From: UBA6544 sp049601975
Lineage (GTDB): Bacteria > Pseudomonadota > Alphaproteobacteria > UBA8366
Direction: 5' to 3'
Length of the DNA: 24,933 nucleotides
Assembly (NCBI GenBank): GCA_049601975.1
Contig: JBMYRC010000055.1
Span: 1 to 24,933 of the forward strand
Shown one piece after another: positions 15,790 through 23,555 of this stretch. The notes beneath the pieces were generated by a model, which did no database searches, was not told the DNA's origin, and saw only the letters and a program-made list of their open reading frames with translations. The translations under genes were made by a program, and so were the position numbers. The first letter of the stretch is position 1, and every line of letters starts with the position of its first letter.

Positions 15790-16521
15790 ATGGCGGATGG
15801 CGCTGTTATCGTTACCGGTGGAAGCCGCGGCATTGGCGCTGCACTCTCTATCGAACTTGATCGGCGTGGCTTTCAAGTCGCCTGCCTGTCGCGCACCGGA
15901 GATGCACCGCTCGGCTGTGAAGAGCCGTCTCGTTTTTTGCTACGCGTGTGCGATGCGACAGACGAAATGCAGTTGCGCGATAGCTTCAACTGGGTCGCGG
16001 AACAGGCTGGCGGGATCAAGGCCTTGGTCAATAACGCCGGTCTCCACACCAATTCAAAGAGCCAGGAATTGGAGCGCAGCGATTTCGAGAAAGTCATGGA
16101 TATCAACGTCACTGCCGTGATGTTGGGCTGCCGTGAAGTCTTTCCCCACTTCGAACGCCAAGGTGGTGGGATGATCTTCAACATGGGCTCCTCTTTTGGA
16201 TGGATCGGGGCTCCCTTCAACCTCGCCTACTGCACATCGAAAGCTGCACTTGGCGGCATGACGCGGGTTCTTGCCGCTGAATGGGCGAAATACAAAATAC
16301 GCACCCTCAACATCGCACCAGGTTATATTGAAACCGACCTGAACAAAGATTTTCTGGAAAGTGAGAAAGTCAAAAAACTACTCTCGGAACGGATACCAAC
16401 CGGCGGGCCGGGGAAGGCGCAAGACGTCGCCAAATTGGTCACCGCACTCTTGGTGGAAGATATCCCGTTCATGACCGGCAGTACGATCTACCTCGATGGT
16501 GGGCAAACCTTCGCTCATTGA
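15790..16521 (+). CDS. short-chain dehydrogenase/reductase
   Basis: NAD(P)-dependent oxidoreductase of 243 residues with the classical SDR signatures: TGGSRGIG (about 8-15), VNNAG (about 78-82), the catalytic Ser in MGSSFG, and YCTSK for the Tyr/Lys pair. IAPGYIETDL follows and the C-terminal segment ends FMTGSTIYLDGGQTF. The ATG at 15790 lies one base after the hydratase stop; a longer frame from 15751 would overlap the hydratase and is less likely. In this cluster it probably oxidises the 3-hydroxyacyl-CoA or a related alcohol made by the hydratase. Cofactor preference was not assigned. Confidence 0.92.
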   Translation: MADGAVIVTGGSRGIGAALSIELDRRGFQVACLSRTGDAPLGCEEPSRFLLRVCDATDEMQLRDSFNWVAEQAGGIKALVNNAGLHTNSKSQELERSDFEKVMDINVTAVMLGCREVFPHFERQGGGMIFNMGSSFGWIGAPFNLAYCTSKAALGGMTRVLAAEWAKYKIRTLNIAPGYIETDLNKDFLESEKVKKLLSERIPTGGPGKAQDVAKLVTALLVEDIPFMTGSTIYLDGGQTFAH

Positions 16522-16552
16522 CGTAAAGTAGCGTCACTCTGAAAACTGAAAC

Positions 16553-16579
16553 CTCATCCCGAGCCCGTCAAAGGATGAC
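16553..16579 (+). repeat. REP-like palindromic intergenic repeat, copy 3
   Basis: A 27-base element in the same orientation as copy 2, matching it at about 22 of 27 positions, with arms CTCATCC and GGATGAC. It fills the gap between the SDR and acyl-CoA dehydrogenase genes. The ATG inside its right end (16575) opens the dehydrogenase frame but is probably not the start. Confidence 0.65.
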
Positions 16580-16601
16580 ACCAAGCAAGAGACCTAACCA
16601 A

Positions 16602-17768
16602 ATGCTCGTCTTCGACCGACTGAAATCACAAATCAACCTTCCCGAAGAAGAACAGCTTATCCTTGATAGTGTCCGGCAAATGAGCCGCGACCGTATCGCG
16701 CCCCGCGCCGCGGCCTACGATGAATCGGGTTACTTCCCCTGGGACAATGTGAAGGACATCAACGAGCTCGGTCTTAACGCCATGTTCGTGCCGGAAGAAT
16801 ACGGCGGAGCACAAACCTCCTTTGCCTGCTACCTGGAATGCGTGAAAGAAATCACCGCCGCCTGCGCGGCGACCGGAATAATCTGGGCAACCAACTACCA
16901 CGCCATGAAACCGGTGATCGATTTTGCCAACGACGAGCAGAAGAAACGTTGGCTGCCGGGATTGGCCGAAGGCGCCCTCGCATCGCTCTGTATTACGGAA
17001 CCTTCCGCCGGATCGGATGCCACCGGTATGCGCACGAAATTTACGCCGGATGGCGACGAGATCATGATCGACGGGGGGAAGACATTCATCACCAATGGCG
17101 ACGTCGCCGAATATCTACTGGTCTTCGGCAAATGGAGCGAGATTGAGGATCCGAAGCAAGCGATCTCCGTCCTCCTAGTCGAAACAAAAGAATCGCCCGT
17201 GACGACCGTCAATCGAGAAAACAAAATGGGCCACCGGGCGTCGTCCACAGCGACCCTTGCTTTCGACGGTGTGCGGGTGCCGCGCGCTAACTTGCTGCAC
17301 AATCCAGGCGACGGTTTAAAACTACTCCTCGCCTCCCTCAACAAATCACGCCCAAGTGTCGCCGCCCACGCCCTCGGCATTGCTCGTGCGGCTTTCGACG
17401 AGGCCGTTTTCTATATTAACGAGCGCCAGCAATCCGGGCGCAAGATCATCGAGTTCCAAGGCATCCAGTTCCTCCTCGCCGATCTTGCGACGGAGCTTGC
17501 ATTCTGCGAAGCATTTCTCAATCACGTGGCACAGCTCATCGATAGCGGTGCCCCTGATTTTTCCACCGAAGCCTCAATGGCAAAAATGCGCGCCTCCGAC
17601 CTCGCCATGCGGATGACGACGGAAGCCGTGCAGCTTCATGGCGGCTATGGTTACATCAAGGAATACAAAGTCGAACGCTTGATGCGCGACGCCAAGATCA
17701 CTCAGATCTGGGAAGGCACGAACCAGGTCCACCGCCAGTTGATCGGTCGGGCCTTTGTGGAGAAGTAA
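16602..17768 (+). CDS. acyl-CoA dehydrogenase
   Basis: FAD enzyme that introduces a 2,3-double bond into an acyl-CoA and passes electrons to electron-transfer flavoprotein. From the ATG at 16602 it is 388 residues, normal for the family. Motifs seen are LCITEPSAGSDATGMRTKF (flavin/substrate region), MGHRASSTATLAFDGVRVP, GRKIIEFQGIQFLLADL, and HGGYGYIKEYKVERLMRDAK followed by IWEGTNQVHRQLIGR. The Glu in IWEGTNQ corresponds to the catalytic base of many acyl-CoA dehydrogenases. The upstream ATG at 16575 lies inside repeat copy 3 and is disfavoured. It fits the first oxidative step of the acyl-CoA route encoded around it. Confidence 0.94.
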   Translation: MLVFDRLKSQINLPEEEQLILDSVRQMSRDRIAPRAAAYDESGYFPWDNVKDINELGLNAMFVPEEYGGAQTSFACYLECVKEITAACAATGIIWATNYHAMKPVIDFANDEQKKRWLPGLAEGALASLCITEPSAGSDATGMRTKFTPDGDEIMIDGGKTFITNGDVAEYLLVFGKWSEIEDPKQAISVLLVETKESPVTTVNRENKMGHRASSTATLAFDGVRVPRANLLHNPGDGLKLLLASLNKSRPSVAAHALGIARAAFDEAVFYINERQQSGRKIIEFQGIQFLLADLATELAFCEAFLNHVAQLIDSGAPDFSTEASMAKMRASDLAMRMTTEAVQLHGGYGYIKEYKVERLMRDAKITQIWEGTNQVHRQLIGRAFVEK

Positions 17769-17777
17769 GCAAGCCCG

Positions 17778-17818
17778 TCACCCTATCCCTTTCCCCTCGC
17801 GGGAGGGAAGTAGGGTGA
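17778..17818. repeat. second type of palindromic intergenic repeat
   Basis: TCACCCTA (17778-17785) and TAGGGTGA (17811-17818) are perfect 8-bp arms around a pyrimidine-rich then purine-rich centre that can extend the pairing. It lies between the acyl-CoA dehydrogenase and Rid genes and differs in sequence from copies 1-3. Elements with CACCCT-TCCC-GGGA-AGGGTG form are, from memory, common intergenic repeats in proteobacteria. Confidence 0.55.
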
Positions 17819-17849
17819 GGAGGATCTAAAATTACAATAGGAGTAATCC

Positions 17850-18248
17850 ATGCACCTAAAAAAACTCATTAACCCACCATCACCACGCGTCGGAAAGGCT
17901 CCATTCGCCCAAGGTGTCCAAATTGGAGAGACGCTATACGTCTCCGGCCAAATCGCGCAGGACGCCAATGGTCAAATTGTCGGCGTTGGCGATATGGATG
18001 CACAGGCGCGACAGGTCTTTGCCAATATCGAAGCCGTATTAAAGGAAGCCGGATCGTCCTTCGGCGATGTGGTAAAGATCACCTGCTATGTCTCCGACAT
18101 GCGCCACTATGGGGCTTACAGTAAGGTTCGCTCGGAACTCTTCTCAAACGCCGATATCGCCAGCGCGACCGTCATCAGCCCCGGCTTCGTAAACCCGGAC
18201 GCCTTGATCGAGATCGAAACCATCGCAGTTATCGGCTGCGGGGGATGA
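17850..18248 (+). CDS. Rid-family (YjgF/YER057c/UK114) protein
   Basis: A 132-residue trimer-forming Rid protein. It shows LINPPSPRVGKAPFAQGVQIG, YVSGQIAQD, the central helix QARQVFANIEAVLKEAGSSF, then VKITCYVSDM and ALIEIETIAVI. AGGAG stands about seven bases before the ATG. Archetypal RidA deaminates reactive enamine/imine intermediates using an Arg just before the LPK segment; here the equivalent position reads GFVNPDALIEIE, with no Arg by my alignment. It is therefore probably a non-RidA subgroup, perhaps specialised for the adjoining catabolic pathway. It is the last gene of the plus-strand cluster, 53 bases from the converging CoxL-like gene. Confidence 0.9.
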   Translation: MHLKKLINPPSPRVGKAPFAQGVQIGETLYVSGQIAQDANGQIVGVGDMDAQARQVFANIEAVLKEAGSSFGDVVKITCYVSDMRHYGAYSKVRSELFSNADIASATVISPGFVNPDALIEIETIAVIGCGG

Positions 18249-18301
18249 TACCTAGGGCATTCAACATCTCAATGCATGCCTTACTTGCTACCTAACCAAT
18301 A

Positions 18302-20650
18302 CTAATTGTCCTTTGAACCATTCATCGCCCGCCAAACCTTCTCACTCGTCACCGGCATTTGGATGTGCTCGACGCCATAATCACGGAGCGCGTCGCAAAT
18401 CGCGTTGACGATGGCGGCGGGGGCCGGCGTGGTGCCGCCTTCACCGCCGCCCTTGGCACCCATGCGATTGGTTGGTGTCGGGACCTCGTTATGGCCGACA
18501 ATGAACATCGGCAGGTCGTCGGCGCGTGGCATGACATAGTCCATGAACGAGCCGGTTAGTAATTGCCCACTCTCCTGGTCATAAGCGACCTCTTCCCAAA
18601 GCGCCTGCCCCGCGCCCTGTCCGATGCCTCCATGCACCTGACCGTCAACGATCATTGGATTGACAACACGGCCGCAATCGTCGACCGCGGTATATCGGTC
18701 CAATTTAACGACACCAGTATCCGGGTCGATTTCGACTTCGGCCACATGGCAACCATTTGGATAGGCCGGCATCGGCTTGTCGATTAGACTGGTTGCCCGT
18801 AGGGGGCCTTTCAGGTCATCCGGCAGGTCACCAGTGTCGTCGTTGGCCGCGCTCGCCACATCGAATAGGCCAGTGGAGCGGTCCGTCCCGCTGACACGGA
18901 AAGTGCCATCGATAAACTCGACATCAGCCTCTGCACATTCCAAAAGATGAGCGGCAATCCGCTTGCCCTTATCGACGATCTCATCTCGGGTGATTGTAAA
19001 CAAATGACCTGCGAGGCGCATTGTCCGCGCCGCGTGAGAGCCGGAGCCGTCTTTTACCACTGCCGTGTCGCCATAGACGTAGTCGACGCATTCATAGGGC
19101 ACTTCCAATAATGATGCGCCGATTTGCCGAAATGTCGTCTCGTGTCCTTGTCCACTTGAGTGAGAGCCCATGATCATCTCGACCCGGCCTTCCGGTGAGA
19201 CCGTCATCACCGCGCGTTCTAAGGGCCATCCAGTCGAGGTTTCGACATAGTTGGCCGTACCTATACCCCGCAGCTTGCCCCTCAACTCACTCTCGCTCCT
19301 ACGCGTCTCTAGCCCGTCCCAATTCGCTAGTTTAAGAGCCAGCTTCATGCCATGGACAAAGCGTCCGCTGTCATAAGTCACACCCATAGGGTTCGTATAC
19401 GGCAGTTGTTCGTCCTTTATCAGATTCTTCAATCGAATTTCCACCCGGTCGATCCCCATCTCGATAGCCGCCCGGTCGATCAAGCGTTCGAGGACGAAGA
19501 TAGCCTCGGGTCGACCGGCACCACGATAGGCTGTGACGGGACTAGTATTGGTCCAGACTGCTTTAGTCGTCACGTCGGCCTGAGGGATGTCGTAAATTCC
19601 CGTGGAGACCGTGGGGCCTCGTGCAATCGGCACGAAGGAAAGCGCGTGACTTCCAAGGTTGCCAAAATTCACCGTCCGCATAGCGAGGAACATTCCGTCG
19701 CTGTCGAGCGCCAGTTCCGCCTCAGTGAAAAGATCGCGGCCCGCATAATCGCCGAGCGCCATTTCGCTTCGCGTCCCGGTCCATTTCACTGGACGACCTA
19801 TCCGCTTCGCCGCCCAGGTCACAAGCGTGAATTCCGGATAACATGAGTTGCGTGTTCCATAGCCGCCACCGACATCCCGAGCAATGACGCGCACCGTATC
19901 CTCCGGCACCTGAAAGGCCGTGGCGATTTCACGCTGGAACCGATTAACTCCCTGCCCACCAGCCCACAGCGTATACCGCTCAGTTGCATCGTCATACTCG
20001 GCGACAGCGGCGCGAGGCTCCATTGGGACACCCGAGACGCGGTTATTCACAAGGTCCATGCGCACCACGTGCGCCGCCGTTGCGAAGGCCTCTGCCACGG
20101 CTCCCAGATCGCCTTTCTGATCATCGACGCACAGGTTATCCGTTTGCTCATCCCAAAGTTTAGGTGCACTGGGCGCCAGCGCCTTCACTTGATCAACCAC
20201 GGACGGCAGCGGGTCGTAGGAGACCTCTACCTGTTCGGCTGCATCCCGCGCCTGCTCCACGGTCTCCGCGATCACCATCGCTACCGCTTCGCCGATGCGC
20301 CGCACCTTTGTCAAGACGAGTGGTTCGATCTTTGGATAGTAGATTGGCGAACCGTCGCGATTGATAAGTTCGACGTCCTTCGGATTGCCTTGCGCCATCA
20401 TCGGATTTAGACCATCCGCTGAATAGTCAGCGCCCGTGAGCACAACCAAAACACCCGGCAAGGCAGCAGCTACATCCGTCCCGATCGAGAGTATGCGCGC
20501 ATGCGCGTGTGGGGCCCGAGTAAAAGCCGCATGGGCCTGGTCCGGTCGATTGAAATCGTCGCTATACTCTCCCGCCCCTGTCAGCAGACGATGATCCTCG
20601 AACCGAGGTATCGATGTGCCAATCCCTTTACCGCCGGAACCACCATCCAT
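18302..20650 (-). CDS. molybdopterin-binding hydroxylase large subunit (CoxL / aldehyde oxidase type, form II)
   Basis: Large catalytic subunit of the xanthine dehydrogenase/aldehyde oxidase/CO dehydrogenase family, about 782 residues. It has the N-terminal segment IPRFEDHRLLTGAGEYSDD, the substrate region DVGGGYGTRN, the active-site loop AYRGAGR (about 374-380) and the C-terminal GGGEGGTTPAPAA with the likely catalytic Glu. AYRGAGR marks form II; true CO dehydrogenases have AYRCSFR. The ATG at 20650 or the GTG at 20653 could start it, with GGGAG upstream of both. No FeS or FAD subunit gene adjoins it on either side. It lies 14 bases after the dioxygenase gene, so it is co-transcribed with the catabolic operon. 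Substrate unknown. Confidence 0.92.
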   Translation of the reverse strand: MDGGSGGKGIGTSIPRFEDHRLLTGAGEYSDDFNRPDQAHAAFTRAPHAHARILSIGTDVAAALPGVLVVLTGADYSADGLNPMMAQGNPKDVELINRDGSPIYYPKIEPLVLTKVRRIGEAVAMVIAETVEQARDAAEQVEVSYDPLPSVVDQVKALAPSAPKLWDEQTDNLCVDDQKGDLGAVAEAFATAAHVVRMDLVNNRVSGVPMEPRAAVAEYDDATERYTLWAGGQGVNRFQREIATAFQVPEDTVRVIARDVGGGYGTRNSCYPEFTLVTWAAKRIGRPVKWTGTRSEMALGDYAGRDLFTEAELALDSDGMFLAMRTVNFGNLGSHALSFVPIARGPTVSTGIYDIPQADVTTKAVWTNTSPVTAYRGAGRPEAIFVLERLIDRAAIEMGIDRVEIRLKNLIKDEQLPYTNPMGVTYDSGRFVHGMKLALKLANWDGLETRRSESELRGKLRGIGTANYVETSTGWPLERAVMTVSPEGRVEMIMGSHSSGQGHETTFRQIGASLLEVPYECVDYVYGDTAVVKDGSGSHAARTMRLAGHLFTITRDEIVDKGKRIAAHLLECAEADVEFIDGTFRVSGTDRSTGLFDVASAANDDTGDLPDDLKGPLRATSLIDKPMPAYPNGCHVAEVEIDPDTGVVKLDRYTAVDDCGRVVNPMIVDGQVHGGIGQGAGQALWEEVAYDQESGQLLTGSFMDYVMPRADDLPMFIVGHNEVPTPTNRMGAKGGGEGGTTPAPAAIVNAICDALRDYGVEHIQMPVTSEKVWRAMNGSKDN

Positions 20651-20664
20651 CACCCATGTCTCCC

Positions 20665-21537
20665 TTAAGCGGCGGCGCTCATACGCTTCGCATCCTTAAT
20701 CTGGGCGCGGTGCAGCAAGCGCCTCTCGTTCGGATCAAGCGCGTCGCGGCGATGCAGCGTGCAACGATTGTCCCAAACGACGACGTCACCGAGCCGCCAC
20801 TTTTGCGTCCACGTGAATTCTGGTTGCGTTATATGAGTGAATAACTCGTCCAGCAGCGCATCGCTCTCCGCCTCCGGTAATTCGCGAATGAAGGCTCGAG
20901 CCCGGCGACCGAGATAGATGACCTTACGCCCAGTCTCCGGATGTACTGCCACCAATGGATGGACGGCGCCTGGAACATCGTCTCGATTTTCATAAACTTC
21001 CTGATAACCCTTACGCACTTGACCGACACTATTGTGGGAGGAATCGTGCTTGCACGTCAGCCCATCAATCCGTTCTTTCATGTCATCCGAAAGTGCGTCA
21101 TAAGCGGCGGCCGTGCTGGCATAGCCCGTATCACCGCCTTCCAGCGGCAATTCAATGGCGTACAGAATACTCGCCTTCGGGGGCAACTCGTTATAGGACA
21201 TGTCGGTGTGCCATTTGGATTCGTACGAGCCAAGACTTCCAATCGGCACACCATCCACCGTCACATTAGAGATTACCGCGAGCTGTGGATACTCAGGCTT
21301 CCAATGTTTTCCGTTCGCATTGATCGGCGCCATATCAAGCTCGCCGAACCTGTTCGCGAAAGCGAGGAATTTATCGTCGTTGAGATCCTGGCAGGGAAAG
21401 CGCAACACGCCATTATGATCAAGCCACGCCTGATAAATCCGTGCGAAACCCGCGTCGTCCAACTCGTCCAGCTTTACATTCCAAACATCGGCCCCAAGCG
21501 CCGCGCCACTTGGCACGATTTTCATTTCATCAGTCAT
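20665..21537 (-). CDS. TauD/TfdA-family 2-oxoglutarate-dependent dioxygenase
   Basis: Non-heme Fe(II) dioxygenase of 290 residues. The iron triad is complete: His110 and Asp112 in SKWHTDMSY, and His262 in WDNRCTLHRR. Arg273 and Arg277 in ERRLLHR are the likely 2-oxoglutarate contacts. FANRFGELD and GDTGYASTAAAY are further family features. The ATG at 21537 is supported by AGGAG six bases upstream. Family members oxidise taurine, alkyl sulfates, phenoxyacids and other carboxylates. The sulfonate or phenoxy substrate cannot be chosen here; the neighbouring CoA-transferase and molybdoenzyme suggest an organic-acid substrate. It starts 14 bases after the CoA-transferase stop. Confidence 0.93.
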   Translation of the reverse strand: MTDEMKIVPSGAALGADVWNVKLDELDDAGFARIYQAWLDHNGVLRFPCQDLNDDKFLAFANRFGELDMAPINANGKHWKPEYPQLAVISNVTVDGVPIGSLGSYESKWHTDMSYNELPPKASILYAIELPLEGGDTGYASTAAAYDALSDDMKERIDGLTCKHDSSHNSVGQVRKGYQEVYENRDDVPGAVHPLVAVHPETGRKVIYLGRRARAFIRELPEAESDALLDELFTHITQPEFTWTQKWRLGDVVVWDNRCTLHRRDALDPNERRLLHRAQIKDAKRMSAAA

Positions 21538-21551
21538 TGTATTCTCCTGAT

Positions 21552-22739
21552 CTATCCGTTCGATGATTTCACGGCGGCTATCTGCTCGTCGGTATAACCG
21601 GCCACGCCGCGCAACACCTCGTCCGTATCGACACCGAGATCAGGCGCCCCCACTGGGTCACGTACGGGCGTCTCAGTTAAGATCATCGGCGAGCGGATAC
21701 CCTTAACACTCCCGAACCGTGGATGTGCTTGGTCAACCACCAAACCCCGCGCCACAACGTCATCGGATGACAGCGCTTCACCCACATCCCTAACTTCTCC
21801 CGCCGGGATGCCGAAGGACGCCATCTTATCGATCCAATGTGCGCGCGTTTCTTTCATAAATACCGCGTTCAAAACTTCCGCAAGCTCCCCACGGTTCTCC
21901 ACACGCTTTGCGTTATCGGAAAACCGGTGATCTTCGACGAGTTCGGGTCGCTCTAGGCAATCCTCGCAGAATTTTTTGTAGAGGCGATTGTTCGTCATTG
22001 TCACCATAATCGGTCCGTCCGACGCCGTGAACAGCCCGACCGGTTGCGCCAAGGCATTACTGTTGCCGTAGCGTCCCATCACGACTTCATCAATCAGAAA
22101 AGCATTCGACGCATGATGCAGCATATTGACCGCCGTATCGAACAACGGGACGTCGATGCGCTGACCTTTGCCGATCTTCTCCCGCGCGATGATTGCCGCC
22201 AAGATAGCTTGGCCCGCGAACATCCCAGTGAACATATCGGCTATGGAAACACCAGTGCGCATCGGCTCACCATCCGGATCGCCTGTCAGAGACATAAAAC
22301 CACTTTCTGCCTGAACGATAGGGTCATATCCGGGGCGATCCTTCAACGGACCGTCGCGACCATACGCCGAGATTGAAGCAAAGATGAGTTGTGAATTGAT
22401 CGCGCTCAAATCCTCATACCCGATGCCGTATCGGTCCATGACCCCAGAACGGTAATTTTCCACCACTACATCCGCATTCGCAGCCATCGCCCGAACAGCG
22501 TCGCCACCTTCTTGTGTGCGGATATCGATTGTCACACTCTTCTTGTTGCGATTCACCGCCAAGAAGTAAGTGGAAAAATCCAACGTCGGCGAGATGTTAA
22601 AGCCTCTGGTGTCGTCACCACCTTGCGGATTTTCGATCTTGATAATCTCCGCACCTAAATCGCCCAACACAACGGTGCAATACGGACCTGCCAAAACACG
22701 GGTAAAGTCGAGAACACGGATTCCGTCGAGCGCGGTCAT
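21552..22739 (-). CDS. class III CoA-transferase (CaiB/BaiF family)
   Basis: Moves CoA between carboxylic acids through an aspartyl-CoA thioester. The 395-residue protein has the family start LDGIRVLDFTRVLAGPYCT, then GAEIIKIENPQGGDDTR, VVVENYRSGVMDRYG and SAYGRDGPLKDRPGYDPI. The probable nucleophile is Asp168 in VSIADMFTG. AGGA precedes the ATG at 22739 by seven bases. Length is normal for formyl-CoA-transferase relatives. In the operon it probably forms the CoA ester used by the MaoC-like hydratase upstream. Substrate unknown. Confidence 0.93.
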   Translation of the reverse strand: MTALDGIRVLDFTRVLAGPYCTVVLGDLGAEIIKIENPQGGDDTRGFNISPTLDFSTYFLAVNRNKKSVTIDIRTQEGGDAVRAMAANADVVVENYRSGVMDRYGIGYEDLSAINSQLIFASISAYGRDGPLKDRPGYDPIVQAESGFMSLTGDPDGEPMRTGVSIADMFTGMFAGQAILAAIIAREKIGKGQRIDVPLFDTAVNMLHHASNAFLIDEVVMGRYGNSNALAQPVGLFTASDGPIMVTMTNNRLYKKFCEDCLERPELVEDHRFSDNAKRVENRGELAEVLNAVFMKETRAHWIDKMASFGIPAGEVRDVGEALSSDDVVARGLVVDQAHPRFGSVKGIRSPMILTETPVRDPVGAPDLGVDTDEVLRGVAGYTDEQIAAVKSSNG

Positions 22740-22776
22740 ATAACATCCTATCTTCAGTTATTCTCCCGCCGTCCGG

Positions 22777-23553
22777 TCAGACGGCATGGACCACGCAATT
22801 ACTCGTCGGCTTGCCATCAGAGCCAAGCAGGTGCATCTGAGCGATGCGCCCTCCCTTTTCACACGCGACGAGCGATAACGTGTCATCCCAAAACATAGGA
22901 CGACGGAACCAGACCTCCAGATCGAACGCTTTTGGCGTGTAATGTTTCTCCAGCGCTTCGCGGTAGAAATGAATACCCATCAGACCAGCGGCAATCGGAG
23001 CTCGAAAACCGTGTTCACGCGCGACCTCTCGATCGGAATGGATTAAATTGCCCGCTTCGTCGCTGTAATCCGCCACATTCTGCGGCACCAGCGTGCGCCG
23101 CATGATCTCCGAAAACCCATCCAAACTCTCATCCGGGCGTGAGATACCTGCTGACGCCTCCCTAGGCCCAATTGGCGTAATACCGGACCGCACCGCTTCA
23201 ACGCAGACCGTGCCATCCCCCCGCGCATAGCTGAACTCACACCGCAGGATGCAACCGCGTGGGTGTGGATTGATTTCCAAAATGCGGCCGGAGATCGTAA
23301 TCTCTTCTTCGAAATATAAGGGCTCGATTTGCTTGAAGCGTTGCGAGAGATGGACCCCGCCCAGGATCGGTATTCCGCACGCCATTAATACCCGTAGCGT
23401 CGGCAAACCCAACATCGCAACATCCACGGTTTCTCCGAAAAGTTCCGGATCGATCCCGCTGCATTTAAGCTTACGCGTCTGATCCTCGGTGGCGACCGAG
23501 AATGTCTGCGATGGAAACTCAAAACCCACTTCAACTTCCAAGGCTGCACTCAA
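22777..23553 (-). CDS. MaoC-like double-hotdog dehydratase, UUG start
   Basis: A 258-residue protein with an N-terminal hotdog-like half and a C-terminal MaoC half (YSDEAGNLIHSDREVAREHG, FRAPIAAGLMG), resembling (R)-specific enoyl-CoA hydratases and mesaconyl-CoA-type hydratases. The usual D-x-N-P-x-H is altered: His is present in NLIHSD, but the Asp spacing is longer, so the active-site assignment is uncertain. The likely start is TTG at 23553: a strong AAGGAG lies seven bases before it, and it begins two bases after the stop of the upstream dioxygenase. An in-frame TTG at 23574 would overlap that gene and lacks a ribosome site. Reaction probably hydration or dehydration of an acyl-CoA. Confidence 0.82.
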   Translation of the reverse strand: MSAALEVEVGFEFPSQTFSVATEDQTRKLKCSGIDPELFGETVDVAMLGLPTLRVLMACGIPILGGVHLSQRFKQIEPLYFEEEITISGRILEINPHPRGCILRCEFSYARGDGTVCVEAVRSGITPIGPREASAGISRPDESLDGFSEIMRRTLVPQNVADYSDEAGNLIHSDREVAREHGFRAPIAAGLMGIHFYREALEKHYTPKAFDLEVWFRRPMFWDDTLSLVACEKGGRIAQMHLLGSDGKPTSNCVVHAV

Positions 23554-23555
23554 AT

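Noticed and set aside
15362..16120. A 252-codon plus-strand frame spanning the hydratase-SDR junction
   Set aside because: It overlaps two well-supported enzymes in a different frame and has an Arg/His/Pro-rich, motif-free translation.
18359..20410. Several 60-160 codon plus-strand frames opposite the CoxL-like gene
   Set aside because: All are antisense to a long enzyme with clear motifs and have no recognisable domains or ribosome sites.
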